64,000 bases of DNA from the NCBI GenBank assembly GCA_014193115.1, contig BJHQ01000021.1, forward strand, positions 1-64,000. The letters run 5' to 3'. Positions 14,929 through 24,637 of the stretch are shown piece after piece. The stretch's first letter is position 1, and the number at the start of each line of letters is the position of its first letter. Source of the stretch: Planctomycetota bacterium. GTDB lineage: Bacteria; Planctomycetota; UBA11346. Under the pieces are notes generated by a model. It saw only the letters and a list, made by a program, of their open reading frames with translations. It was not told the DNA's origin and made no database searches. A program made the translations under genes and the position numbers.

Positions 14929-17900
14929 TCAGGCCGGCATCGACCGCTCCACCGCGTCTCGCCAGCCAGAATCGATCAACAGATCCCACGCATCAAGTGC
15001 AGTCAGCCGAACCGTTCGATCACCCGCTGCCTCAGCTTCTTCGGCCAGCCGGCCAACCAAGGACACTAATTCCCTGCTGTCAAACCAGGCTTGGCCGTGG
15101 ACGGCTTGGCCAACAATGTCGCGGATCACGGTCGCCCATGGTCGCAGATCCGTGCTGGCCAAGCAGGCTCCAATGATCGGGCCTGCGTCCAGGCGGACCG
15201 CTCTTGTCCGAGTAAAACGGACAACGAACTCACGGTCAGTCATCAGACGTTGTGCGGCCTGAGTCGCGTCCCAAACAGCCTCCCGGCTGGAATAGAACAG
15301 CATGGCCATTTGACGAGCGACGTCGTCATCGGCGTCATCAGCCAGCAGGATGATGCGATCGAGCAGCCATGGTGGCCACTGCGCCATCTTCCAATGCGCG
15401 GGTGATCCACGGCAGATAGCAAGAATAGACTTCGCCATACCGCGGCGATAGGCTGAACTTTTTGTCATTACACTGTCGTCAAGCGACATTCGCCCATCCA
15501 TGGCAAGGAGGACTCGATACTCTCCGGCTTGCTGCTGCACCCACCCGGCATCGGCATTCGCTAATGCAAGCAGCCGGGCAATGGCTTCAGGGTGGATCGA
15601 CGCCAGACGACGCAGCATATCCGCCACGTCATCCTGTCCCGCGACCCGGTGGTCTGCCGTCCAGGTCAGGATGGCTCGATCGATGATGAGCGGATCGGTA
15701 GTCCGGCAGCGGATGGCCGCCATGACGCAGGCAGCAATCAGATCAGGCCGATCGTTTGCGGGCAGGTCTCGGATCGCGGACCAGATGCGCTCACGCAACA
15801 TGGGATGTTCAGTTGCCAAGGCGGCCAACGCACCGATGGCCACCAGGCTCTCTTCATTCCAACGTGACCTTGGCCGTTCGCCATTTGCCCAGGTCGAATC
15901 TTCGGGCACCACATGAAGTGGGTCGCTGGCCCAGGCACACAAGGCCGCGATCACCGACTCTGGCCAGGAAATTTCAGCACGTTCCCGAATAGCCAATCCG
16001 ACCTGGTTGCGGCACTCCGCCTCGTCCAGAACCCTGACGTCGCTGACCACTTGCACGATCTCGTCGTCACGCAGCCGCAGTTCGGGCGCGGTATCGCCGG
16101 GCGGCGACAACATCCCGCAGACCACGACGCGCAGCATTTCAGGCGGATCGTCATCGTTCAATACACGCAGCAGGCTTAGGAATCGACGAGGTTTGGCTTG
16201 CGCACATCGCCGCAAATCGCTGGCATAGGTTTCGACAGATCGACGGATGATACGATCTGGACCGGCTTGGGTACCGATGGCTTCCGGCTCATCACGGGCG
16301 TGCTTGAAAGCATCACGCCAGTCGTCATCCGTGAACGCCTCAAGACGATCCTGGGCAAGATCAGATCCAACCCACCCTCCCGGACCGGATTGTACTAATT
16401 GGAAATCCGTTTGATCCCGCCCTGCAAAACGGATTTCACTGGCAATTCTCTTCTGGGTCTCTGGCAGCTGCCGTTCCACGGGAATCGCATTTAACAGGAA
16501 CCAATTCGTGGCCCCATGATCGCGAAGCTCGGACGAACCGCGTGGGTCTGGAATCGACAGCAGCGACCGCTGTACCGCATCGACGGCCGAGTTGCTGCCA
16601 GATTTCGCCAATGCGTCAATGAATGGAACGGATTCGCGCCATGGAGGTTGATCCCATGCGGGCTGGAACCACGCTGCTGGCGTACGCGTGAACCAACCGA
16701 GGGCGGCGTCGATCTGATCGACGTGCGTCCAACGCGATCGGGCCGCAGCCCGCAGCAACAGCGCGTGGTCTGGCCAACGCAGCGGATTTGGCAGCCGGTC
16801 AAGCACGTCCTTCCAGGTGTACTCGCCACGTTCCAAGGCAATAGCAAGTGCCCCGGCGAGCAGATCCACCAACCGTGACCAGAGCGGTGTCAGACCTAGC
16901 CGCACGGGCCAACGCGGTCGTGAACCAAAATCGGCGACGGTCCATCCCTGCCAGAGCCCTTCGAGAACGACCCGACCCAGTGACGAAAACGTTGACGATT
17001 CACCAGGAAATTGGTGATATCCATCGGGTTCCTCGAGATCGTCTTGCCGGTAGTAAGGCAACAAAACCGCCAGCGTCCGGGCGGCGCGGTCTGGACATTT
17101 CTCCAGAAATATAGGCCATTCAATATAAAAAGTCCGATCGTTGGGGGTTCGCGCTAGAGAATCCAACCAATGGGTGAACATTTCATCGCTTGGTTTATCG
17201 TGAGCCCGGAAAAGGATCGTACGGACCTGGGTGATGGCTTCCGGGTCGACTTTACGCCACTGGGTGAGGATCCGTGCCACCCCATTACCCCACCGATCGA
17301 CCACACTGGACAGGACGTCCACGGCAGCCCCTCGTCGTAGCGGGTCACCCCACACATCTTTGAACCAGTCTTCCAAAGCAGCGGTCCACCACGGCCACGG
17401 ACACACCTGCCGCAACGCCATCCGCCATTGTTCGTTGTCGGACAGCGCTGCAAATACCAACGAACGCAGTTTGATGAGGTCATCGGGATCATCGATTTCT
17501 GCCAGACCGCGATAGAACCCGACCCGGGCCAAGGGCCGCAATCCAGCAAGAAACGTTGGCGTGATCTGGTCACGTAGGCGAGGCCGATCCACCAGTCCTG
17601 GCACCAATAAACGCAGTCGATTGCCGGTGCGCTGGTCTTGGCTTTCCCGGGGTCCGACCATTTCTGCCAGGCGTCTACCACCATCGATCAGTCGCAGCCA
17701 CTGCCCAGCAAGGTTGTGATCGAGCAGCAATTGATGAGACCAACGCACCTGGCGTTGTGCCGCGTCATGCCAGACCAGTACTCCGAGATCGACGAGCACC
17801 GGCACAGCAGCGCGTAGGATTGCGGTTAAGGTGTCGATGGGAGCAATCACGGTTTCGTGCCGTTCGCAGTAGCGAGCGATTTCGTCGAGCGCCGTCTGAG

Positions 17901-19344
17901 CGGCATCCGCCTGGTCGGATGATTGCAGGTGCCACCAATCGCTCCAGTTCCGCAACAGATCCACCAGATGGCGGATGCCTGGCAACCGCGATGAACCACC
18001 GCGATGATGCAGATGCAGGGCGAGCCGCAGGCAAATCGGCCGACGTAATAGTGTTAGCAGGCTGCTGTGCAGATCGGCCACAGGCACCTGCTGGTCGCGC
18101 AAGACCTGCTCCAACTCAGCGACCGCCAGATCTTCCACCAAGACACAGCGCTCTGGGCCTGGGATTGGCCGACCCGGATCAGATCGCGGGGCGATCCACG
18201 GGGCGATTTTGGGATCTCCCAGGTCGACGCTGCGGCAGCCAAGGACCGTCACGATCCGCAGATCCCGAGCCTGGCGAAGCAAATCCTGAATCGACCTCAA
18301 TCGCTGCGGTGCCGCCCACACCGCTTGATCGAGCTGATCCAGTACCAACACCACCGCACGTCCTTTCGCCACCCGTGCCAGCGCGGCCAACGGACGCTCG
18401 CCAAGACCGAGATCCCGCCAGGGACGTTGGGCATCCAGCCCGACGACGGCCAGGGCCATCACGATCGTCTCGGCTGGCAGCCGTTGCACAGTTGCTGCCA
18501 ATACCTCGCTCTTGCCCACGCCTCCGGGACCATGCACTGCCACCACACCGCCCGTGGCGCCGAGGTCGGCAATCCCTTGTAAAACAGCCTCTGTTGCTGA
18601 GCGCGCCAAGGTGGGCAGCTCGCCACGCTGAGCAGCGATGCCATCAAGAAACCGCTGACGGCTCTCAAGCAAGCGCGTCTCCCAACCTTGATCCCAGGCA
18701 GCGAACTCGATCGAGCACCCCTGCGCTTGCAACGCGGATTTGAGTGACTGAGCATCCCAGGTGCGTTCACGAAACTCCCACACCAACCGGGTCAGCGCGG
18801 CGCGCAGAGATGCCGGATTTTGGAACAATGCCGCTTGGCTGCGAATGGTCGCATCGAGACTGTTGGGATTCTGGATCTCGACGCGGATTCTGACGAAATC
18901 TGCGTGAGCAGTCGAATCGGCCTTACCAGCAAAGGATGCGATCATTTTCCTGTCCTCTAGATCAAGTCCCAACCACCATCGTGTCGCATCATGGATGCGC
19001 GCCTGGTCCGATATTCTTTCCAGTTCCTTGGCTGGATGAGCCGCATGGAGCTGAAACCGATGCAGATCGCTCCGTGCTAGCCAATCTCTGGCGTGGACCA
19101 GGATCCCCTCTTTCGTTAATGCGTTGGGTGTCCAATTGCTAGAGGTCCCCGATTTCGCCTGGATTCCGATGATCGCGTCTGGTTCGACCACGATCAGGTC
19201 AATTCCGTGACCGGCTTCCGGATCATGCCAGATCACACGCTCAGCCAGGCCATGAATGACGCGCAAGAGATGATGCACCACCAGATCGGCTTCGTAGGCA
19301 TTCCCCTTAGCGTCTGGTTCGCCGCCGGTGGTCAGCCTGCTCAT
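14929..19344 (-). CDS. STAND NTPase with N-terminal PD-(D/E)xK nuclease-like domain (Avs-like)
   Basis: A 1471-residue protein. The N-terminal domain (about 1-110) has the look of a DUF4297/Mrr-type nuclease: GNAYEADL with E18, then D49 in HGIDLIVVEPD and Q62-A-K64 in IGIQAKSG. The central NTPase carries Walker A HGPGGVGKSEVL (K278) and Walker B VVLVLDQLDQ (D336). About 1000 residues of helical, Trp- and Arg-rich sequence follow with no family I recognise, in the position where STAND proteins sense their trigger. This plan and size match Avs antiviral STAND proteins. The ATG at 19344 overlaps the TGA of the upstream ATPase gene (ATGA). Sampled stretches are lower in GC than neighbouring genes. 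Role in defence is inferred. Confidence 0.75.
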   Translation of the reverse strand: MSRLTTGGEPDAKGNAYEADLVVHHLLRVIHGLAERVIWHDPEAGHGIDLIVVEPDAIIGIQAKSGTSSNWTPNALTKEGILVHARDWLARSDLHRFQLHAAHPAKELERISDQARIHDATRWWLGLDLEDRKMIASFAGKADSTAHADFVRIRVEIQNPNSLDATIRSQAALFQNPASLRAALTRLVWEFRERTWDAQSLKSALQAQGCSIEFAAWDQGWETRLLESRQRFLDGIAAQRGELPTLARSATEAVLQGIADLGATGGVVAVHGPGGVGKSEVLAATVQRLPAETIVMALAVVGLDAQRPWRDLGLGERPLAALARVAKGRAVVLVLDQLDQAVWAAPQRLRSIQDLLRQARDLRIVTVLGCRSVDLGDPKIAPWIAPRSDPGRPIPGPERCVLVEDLAVAELEQVLRDQQVPVADLHSSLLTLLRRPICLRLALHLHHRGGSSRLPGIRHLVDLLRNWSDWWHLQSSDQADAAQTALDEIARYCERHETVIAPIDTLTAILRAAVPVLVDLGVLVWHDAAQRQVRWSHQLLLDHNLAGQWLRLIDGGRRLAEMVGPRESQDQRTGNRLRLLVPGLVDRPRLRDQITPTFLAGLRPLARVGFYRGLAEIDDPDDLIKLRSLVFAALSDNEQWRMALRQVCPWPWWTAALEDWFKDVWGDPLRRGAAVDVLSSVVDRWGNGVARILTQWRKVDPEAITQVRTILFRAHDKPSDEMFTHWLDSLARTPNDRTFYIEWPIFLEKCPDRAARTLAVLLPYYRQDDLEEPDGYHQFPGESSTFSSLGRVVLEGLWQGWTVADFGSRPRWPVRLGLTPLWSRLVDLLAGALAIALERGEYTWKDVLDRLPNPLRWPDHALLLRAAARSRWTHVDQIDAALGWFTRTPAAWFQPAWDQPPWRESVPFIDALAKSGSNSAVDAVQRSLLSIPDPRGSSELRDHGATNWFLLNAIPVERQLPETQKRIASEIRFAGRDQTDFQLVQSGPGGWVGSDLAQDRLEAFTDDDWRDAFKHARDEPEAIGTQAGPDRIIRRSVETYASDLRRCAQAKPRRFLSLLRVLNDDDPPEMLRVVVCGMLSPPGDTAPELRLRDDEIVQVVSDVRVLDEAECRNQVGLAIRERAEISWPESVIAALCAWASDPLHVVPEDSTWANGERPRSRWNEESLVAIGALAALATEHPMLRERIWSAIRDLPANDRPDLIAACVMAAIRCRTTDPLIIDRAILTWTADHRVAGQDDVADMLRRLASIHPEAIARLLALANADAGWVQQQAGEYRVLLAMDGRMSLDDSVMTKSSAYRRGMAKSILAICRGSPAHWKMAQWPPWLLDRIILLADDADDDVARQMAMLFYSSREAVWDATQAAQRLMTDREFVVRFTRTRAVRLDAGPIIGACLASTDLRPWATVIRDIVGQAVHGQAWFDSRELVSLVGRLAEEAEAAGDRTVRLTALDAWDLLIDSGWRDAVERSMPA

Positions 19345-20531
19345 TGCATCAGCTCCGGCTGGGCGGCGATCGCATGCCAAGGCACAGCGCGATCATCTCC
19401 CAACGGAATCGCTTCGTCGCCGCCATAGATCACCAGCCCAGGTAGGACTTCGACCGCGGAGTCACGTTTACTGAGCGTACGCAGATGGCGAAGTCCTGCG
19501 GCAAGATCGTACGATGCAGTCGTGGTTCCCTTGATTTCGATGGGTAGCAACCGGGTACCGCCATCGAGCAGAGCATCCACCTCATGGCCGTCCCGGCTGC
19601 GCCAGTACCACAGGTCCGGGGACAAACCACGATGCTGGCGGGTTTTGAGAAGTTCGTTGATGCACCAAGTTTCTACGAGCGGCCCCCATTCATGGCAGGA
19701 ACGCACCTGGTTCACATCGTGCAGGTGCATGAGGCGACATGCCAGCCCAGTATCGCAGAGGTAGAGCTTCTGCCGTGAGATCAAACGCTTGCCGAACCGC
19801 CGGGCATGGGGCGCCAGGCGGATCGCAATTCGCGCTGTCTCCAGCACCGACAGCCAGGACTCCACCGTCTTTCCGTCGATGCCGATAGCGTCAGAAAAGC
19901 GCTCCTTGGTGATCTCAGTTCCAGTGGAGGCTGCGCACAGACCCAGGAACCGAATGAAGGACAGCCGGTTACGCACTCCGATAAGATCTGCGATGTCTTT
20001 TTCCATCAAGGTTGCGACATAATTCGTCAACCAGTCCACAGGATCAAGTTTTCGTGTTTCGTCATACAATGGCGCGAAACCACCAATGAACACCGCCTCA
20101 GCTAGCGAGCGGGGACAGCGGGGACTGGCAATCAATTCTTCCCGAGCAAATGGCCAGAGGGTCAGTCGGGCCACGCGCCCGGCTAGGCTTTGGCCAATGC
20201 CGCGATTGAGTTCAAATTGCTGAGAGCCAGTGAGGATCCATTTGCCCATACGCGGCAATCGGTCGACATCTGCCTGCAGCGCAGAAAATAGTTCAGGCAA
20301 TTTTTGCGCCTCGTCGATTATTGCACCGTCAGGATAGCGGGCGAAGAAGCCTCGCCAGTCATTCATGATCAATGCCAATTCGGTGGGGTCCTCTAAATGA
20401 ACCACTGGAAGTCCAGGAGCGGAGAGACGGGCCAATGTTGATTTTCCCGATTGCCGAGGCCCGGTGATCGCAACCACCGGATAGCGTTCCCGAGCTGCCG
20501 CCAGAGCCTCGATCATCGTGCGCCGGATCAT
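19341..20531 (-). CDS. AAA_14/DUF4143 ATPase
   Basis: A 396-residue ATPase of the AAA_14-DUF4143 type. Walker A is GPRQSGKST (24-32), Walker B GAIIDEAQ (D73-E74), and the sensor segment WILTGSQQFEL (98-108). The C-terminal DUF4143 domain includes R-x-G-H-E317-V-D319 and I-E332-I-K334, a nuclease-like E/D...ExK pattern common in this family; activity there is unproven. It is the first gene of a two-gene unit and is coupled by a 4-bp overlap to the STAND NTPase. The 71 bp upstream contain 22 G/C, far below the surroundings. Its partner role is unknown: regulator, sensor or independent passenger are all possible. Confidence 0.82.
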   Translation of the reverse strand: MIRRTMIEALAAARERYPVVAITGPRQSGKSTLARLSAPGLPVVHLEDPTELALIMNDWRGFFARYPDGAIIDEAQKLPELFSALQADVDRLPRMGKWILTGSQQFELNRGIGQSLAGRVARLTLWPFAREELIASPRCPRSLAEAVFIGGFAPLYDETRKLDPVDWLTNYVATLMEKDIADLIGVRNRLSFIRFLGLCAASTGTEITKERFSDAIGIDGKTVESWLSVLETARIAIRLAPHARRFGKRLISRQKLYLCDTGLACRLMHLHDVNQVRSCHEWGPLVETWCINELLKTRQHRGLSPDLWYWRSRDGHEVDALLDGGTRLLPIEIKGTTTASYDLAAGLRHLRTLSKRDSAVEVLPGLVIYGGDEAIPLGDDRAVPWHAIAAQPELMQ

Positions 20532-20543
20532 TCTTGCTATATT

Positions 20544-20556
20544 GGAATGTAATTCC
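20544..20556. promoter_or_regulatory. Palindrome in AT-rich leader of the STAND operon
   Basis: GGAAT (20544-20548) and ATTCC (20552-20556) form a 5-bp inverted repeat with a 3-nt spacer, 13 bp before the ATPase start, inside a 71-bp leader of about 31 percent GC by hand count. TTGCAA and TATAG on the minus strand resemble promoter boxes, but their spacing (19 nt) is poor. A repressor site overlapping a promoter is plausible. Confidence 0.35.
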
Positions 20557-20602
20557 TAAATTGCAAATATCCGTATATCTATCGATTAGACAGACAGTTA
20601 TG

Positions 20603-21439
20603 TCACCGCATCGCCACGATCCCGTTCGCCAGCAGGCGGCGGATGGCCGCGTCGAGCCCGTCTTCGGCGGCGATGCCGGCGACCCCGGCGCCGCGGCCGG
20701 CCAGGGCCTGGTGCCAGCCGGCCTGGTGGCGGGCGAGGCGCTGGCGGTACGCAGCGACCGCTGGGGGATCGACCAGCTGGTCGCTGGCTCCGCCTTCGAC
20801 ATCCATCAGGTGCACGGCGCCGAGGGCCGCCGGATCCAGCTCGCTGCGGGACATGACCTGGATCAGGCAGATCCGGCCGGCACCAGCGCCGAGCCGACGG
20901 ACTACGGCTGGTCCACCCGACACGCACAGACCATCGCTGATCAGCACCCGTTCGGCGCCGGGCATCAATCCGGCGCCAGTGGCGGCTTCGAGACCGCCGG
21001 CACCGGCCGGTACCTGCTTGCCCAAGGCAATCCGCCAATTGCCGCCGACCTGGTGAGGCTGGTCGCCGAGCAGCCACAGATGCGGGCGCAGGCCGTCGCT
21101 TTCGGCGAGGGTGCAGAGCAACGCGGTCAGCGCCGCCGCCAGCGCCGCCTTGGCCGGCGGTTGGGCCATGCTCGCTGAGCCATCCAACAAGATTTCCAGG
21201 CGCGGCGCGACCTCGACCCGGTGGCGGCGCAAGACCAGGCTGCCGCTGCGGGCGTAGACCTTCCAGTCGAGTTGACGCAGGTCATCGCCTGGAGCATACG
21301 CACGATGATCGTGGAATTCGAGGCTCGCTCCTGGACCTTGGCCGAGCCGGGTGCCCGCGCCCTGGCGGCGGCGCCGAGGATCCAGCCCAAGGCGGAGCCG
21401 GGCAGCGGCGGTGGCGACGGCAGCGGCGGGCCAATCCAT
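20603..21439 (-). CDS. DUF58 (von Willebrand-like) protein
   Basis: A 278-residue DUF58 protein. The family signature is clear: FHDHRAYAPGDDLRQLDWKV (about 42-61), ARSGSLVLRRH, then a VWA-type metal site LDGSASM (about 83-89). DUF58 proteins usually sit beside MoxR AAA ATPases and act in envelope or cell-wall processes; no MoxR gene is in the window. The start is at MDWPAAAVATAAA, whose ATG overlaps the TGA of the upstream permease by one base (TGATG). The frame stays open far upstream only as an out-of-frame reading of that permease. Probably cytoplasmic or membrane-associated; exact role unknown. Confidence 0.85.
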   Translation of the reverse strand: MDWPAAAVATAAARLRLGLDPRRRRQGAGTRLGQGPGASLEFHDHRAYAPGDDLRQLDWKVYARSGSLVLRRHRVEVAPRLEILLDGSASMAQPPAKAALAAALTALLCTLAESDGLRPHLWLLGDQPHQVGGNWRIALGKQVPAGAGGLEAATGAGLMPGAERVLISDGLCVSGGPAVVRRLGAGAGRICLIQVMSRSELDPAALGAVHLMDVEGGASDQLVDPPAVAAYRQRLARHQAGWHQALAGRGAGVAGIAAEDGLDAAIRRLLANGIVAMR

Positions 21440-23001
21440 CACGGATCCTGCGGTTCTGGGCGCAGCACCGGAAGCTGGCGCCATAGCCCAGCCTGAAGGG
21501 CCAAGGTGGTCAGCCCGAAGCTGCCCCACAGGTCGATCCACGGATGGGGATTGGACATGTCGCTGCCCATCCGATGGGTGAACAGCAGCAAGGGATTGAG
21601 GGCATGCACTATCGCATTCGCACTGCGGTCGTTGGACAGCGCAAGGGCGGTGAAGGACACCGTGCCAGCGAGCACGATCAGGGCGATGACCGTACCGATC
21701 TGGATCATCTGGGCATTGGGCGTGGTCAGCCGCAGGTTCGGCCGTACCACCAGGTCGGCGACGGCGAGATAGCCTGCGGTCAGGGCGATCGCCAGCCAGG
21801 TTGGTTCGAGCAACGGCACACGCGGACCAGACAGCAGCGCGAGCCCGATCGCCACAGCCGCCATGACCAGGAATCCGACCCGCCCGGCGACGGCTCCGGG
21901 CCCAGCGATCCACCGCCACCACCGGCCCCACCTCGGGGCAGCTTCGCCATCCTTCGCCTGACGAGGCGAGAGAAAGGCCGGCGCCGAGCTTCCGCTCAGG
22001 CCCTGCTTGGCGGCGATGGCCGCGATCAGCACGGGTGAAAACGACAGGAATCCACCGTATCTGGTGAAATAGCACGCGCCCAGATCGATGAGCACCAGGC
22101 AGCTTGCCGTGATCCAGTCGCAGGTCCGGGGCAAGGTGGAACGATCGCTGCCGTGGGGCGACAGGGACGCCGAAACCGTCGCCCACGACATCAGGATGCC
22201 GGCGAAGGCGACATACAGGATGATCGCCAACACGATCCAGGCAGACGGCTGACCTCCAGCGAAAGAAGCGGCAACCGAGCGGTCCCACGGCGTCCAGCGC
22301 AAGGCGACCCATCCGGGGAAGGCAAAGATGAACACCGCCAGCGCCTGCAAAATCACCTGGCTCGTGGCAGCGCGGTTGAGGAATTTCTGGCGGATAGATG
22401 CAGCCTGGGCGATTTGACCGGCGGACATGACCACTCCGCCCAGCGGAATCAGCACCGCCAAGAGCATCGCGAACAGCGGATCGGTGCCGCGTAGCAGCAC
22501 GACCAGCACCAGGAACGGCGCCATGGCGGCAGCGATCACCACCTGCTCGACGGCGGCAGCGATCAGGACTCCCGCGGCCAGCCGGCGGCTGGACAGGCCG
22601 GTGAGGGCCACCAAGTCCCAGGTGTCGGGCCGGCGTTCTTCGGCCACCGCCCGGCCGACCGCGATCGGCTGGGCCAGCCATGAGGCCAGAATCCACACCG
22701 CCAACACCGCCAGCAACACCGCCCGCCCGACGGTGATATCCATCAAAGCGGACCATCCGTAGAGTCGACCAGTCGTCTGAGCAGTCACCGGCAAGCTGGC
22801 AGCGGCGATCACCGCCACCGTCGCCAAGCTGAGCAGGATCAGGAAGGTGCCTACGAACCAACGGCTGCGCAGGCGTTGCCGGACCAGCCGCACCGCCAGC
22901 GGATTGGCCCGTTCGCCCAGCCGATCGGCGAATCCGAGCAGCGGAGCGAGGACGCCGACCGCCCTTGGCCCAGCCGAATCCGGGACCGGCGCTGCGGGCA
23001 T
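21439..23001 (-). CDS. ABC-2-type permease, paralogue B
   Basis: A 520-residue polytopic membrane protein. The N-terminus NPLAVRLVRQRLRSRWF leads into the first helix, and the cytoplasmic motif AVAEERRPDTWDLVALTGLS is the ABC-2 coupling-helix-like segment (E-x-x-x-x-T-W-D-L-x-x-L-T-x-L-S). Twelve or so hydrophobic stretches follow. It is a clear paralogue of the next gene upstream, which starts and carries the same motif in the same place. The genes are 2 bp apart and the pair is followed by DUF58 with a 1-bp overlap. No ATP-binding subunit is encoded nearby; it may be supplied from elsewhere. Substrate unknown. Confidence 0.78.
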   Translation of the reverse strand: MPAAPVPDSAGPRAVGVLAPLLGFADRLGERANPLAVRLVRQRLRSRWFVGTFLILLSLATVAVIAAASLPVTAQTTGRLYGWSALMDITVGRAVLLAVLAVWILASWLAQPIAVGRAVAEERRPDTWDLVALTGLSSRRLAAGVLIAAAVEQVVIAAAMAPFLVLVVLLRGTDPLFAMLLAVLIPLGGVVMSAGQIAQAASIRQKFLNRAATSQVILQALAVFIFAFPGWVALRWTPWDRSVAASFAGGQPSAWIVLAIILYVAFAGILMSWATVSASLSPHGSDRSTLPRTCDWITASCLVLIDLGACYFTRYGGFLSFSPVLIAAIAAKQGLSGSSAPAFLSPRQAKDGEAAPRWGRWWRWIAGPGAVAGRVGFLVMAAVAIGLALLSGPRVPLLEPTWLAIALTAGYLAVADLVVRPNLRLTTPNAQMIQIGTVIALIVLAGTVSFTALALSNDRSANAIVHALNPLLLFTHRMGSDMSNPHPWIDLWGSFGLTTLALQAGLWRQLPVLRPEPQDP

Positions 23002-23003
23002 CG

Positions 23004-24572
23004 TCAGGCCCGCGGATTCCGCTCATCGGGCCGGGCCGCCACCCGCTCGATGACCTCCACCGCCGATCGCGACCGCACGTACAGCCAGATGATGCAGAGC
23101 AGGCCGACGACGCTGACCGCGATGATCCCGGCGGACTCCGGTTCATGGGCCAGCCGAACCGGAGCCCACACCGGATTGCACAGCAGCAGGACCGATGAAT
23201 CGGCATGGCGTGGGTCGATCAGCCAAGCGAGCAGCACCGGCAGCAGCGACCACAGGCCAAGAATCGCCAGCATCGCCACCCGGCGCAGATCGGCGGTATC
23301 GAAAATCCGCGCCAGTGGCGTGCGGCGCAGCAACAGGTCGCCAACCGCCAGCCAGGTGGCGGCGGACATCGCGGTCAGCCAAGCGCCGATCAGCACCCGT
23401 CGGCGCATCCGGTCTTCGCCACCCGGATCGAGGGGCACCATCAGACTGATCAGGCTGAACATCAGCGAGGCGGCAAGGACCACCAGGAACCAGCGCCGAG
23501 CCCGGACCGCGCCGGGACCGACGATGGCCATCCAGGCGCGGCGCAACCGGCCGCCGGCGACGCAGGCACGATGCTGGCGGGGCGACAACGCCTCGTCTTC
23601 GGCTTGGCCGAGCCAACCGACCAACGCCGCCCAGATGATGCCGACCACCGCCAGGATCGCGGGCAGAATCCCTAGGCATTCGGTGACTTGGTCGTGCCAC
23701 GGTTGACCAGTGGATAGATGCTCAAGCCACAGGATCGCCAACGTCATCGGCAGCCACAAGGCGAGATTGATCGCCACCAGCAGGGCCACCGACCGCGGAC
23801 CGCTCGACCGGTCGTCAGCGCGATGGCGCAGCCGACTGCCTCCCAGGGTCAGGCATAACCCGCCGACCACCAGCCATGCGTCAAGCGCGATCAGCATGAT
23901 GAAGATCGACTCGCTGTCGGCATGCACCAATTTGCCGAGGAACCGTCCAAGCCCATCTGACTGCGACAGCGCGACACAGAGCATGATCCAGCCGCCAAGC
24001 AGGACCAGCGACAGCACGCCGCCCAAAAATGTCCGCAGCGCTTTACCAGTCGTGAGCGTCGCCGTGAACACCGCCAGACTCGCCGCGAGCAGTCCGGCCA
24101 TGGGCACTGCCCACAGCACGAAACCGATCACCGCCAGATCGATGCCGCGCAGCAGATAGGCCATCACCGCGAATGGCGCCAGGGCCGAGGCCACCATCAA
24201 GGCGTTGGCGAGATGCGCGATCAGCAGGCCGCGCAGCACCCGGCCTGGGCTCAATCCGGTAAGCTCGACGAGATCCCAGGTATCATCCTGGCGTTCTTGG
24301 CTGACCGCGCGGAAGACGCTGAGCCCCTGCACCACCACCGCAGCGAAACCCCAGGCCCACAGCACGGCGAGAAACAGCCCGGCCCCGGTGGTCGGCCGGG
24401 CCTGGACTCCGGCGGCGAGAGCGGCGATGACCGCCGCCCCGGCACAGACCACCAGCAGCAGCAGAAAGGTCGAGGTGGTCGCAGCGCTGCGCAGATCCTG
24501 GCGGACCAGACGCAGGGCGACCGGATTGGCCTCACGCCGGAAAAGCGGCAACCATCGGTGGAGAGCAAGCAC
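23004..24572 (-). CDS. ABC-2-type permease, paralogue A
   Basis: A 522-residue membrane protein with the same plan as the following gene: NPVALRLVRQDLRSAATT at the N-terminus, then the coupling-helix-like motif AVSQERQDDTWDLVELTGLS near 90-110 and about twelve membrane segments. The two paralogues presumably form a heterodimeric membrane unit. First gene of the permease-permease-DUF58 operon, 65 bp from the amidase gene on the same strand, with no obvious promoter in that gap. Family by motif; substrate and partner ATPase unknown. Confidence 0.78.
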   Translation of the reverse strand: MLALHRWLPLFRREANPVALRLVRQDLRSAATTSTFLLLLVVCAGAAVIAALAAGVQARPTTGAGLFLAVLWAWGFAAVVVQGLSVFRAVSQERQDDTWDLVELTGLSPGRVLRGLLIAHLANALMVASALAPFAVMAYLLRGIDLAVIGFVLWAVPMAGLLAASLAVFTATLTTGKALRTFLGGVLSLVLLGGWIMLCVALSQSDGLGRFLGKLVHADSESIFIMLIALDAWLVVGGLCLTLGGSRLRHRADDRSSGPRSVALLVAINLALWLPMTLAILWLEHLSTGQPWHDQVTECLGILPAILAVVGIIWAALVGWLGQAEDEALSPRQHRACVAGGRLRRAWMAIVGPGAVRARRWFLVVLAASLMFSLISLMVPLDPGGEDRMRRRVLIGAWLTAMSAATWLAVGDLLLRRTPLARIFDTADLRRVAMLAILGLWSLLPVLLAWLIDPRHADSSVLLLCNPVWAPVRLAHEPESAGIIAVSVVGLLCIIWLYVRSRSAVEVIERVAARPDERNPRA

Positions 24573-24637
24573 GTCTAGGTCCTAGCCGAGGACGCGCGCC
24601 ACGCCAGCGAGCCGCCAACGGCCCACACCCTCGGCCT

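Noticed and set aside
14929..19344. The large NTPase as an AAA+ chaperone or a transcription activator of the MalT type
   Set aside because: There is no C-terminal LuxR helix-turn-helix and no second AAA module; the N-terminal QxK nuclease pattern fits Avs-like proteins better.
20603..23206. A single 867-codon reading through the DUF58 gene and the permease region
   Set aside because: Only its last third matches DUF58. The upstream part is the permease read in another frame, and the permease reading gives membrane helices and a family motif.
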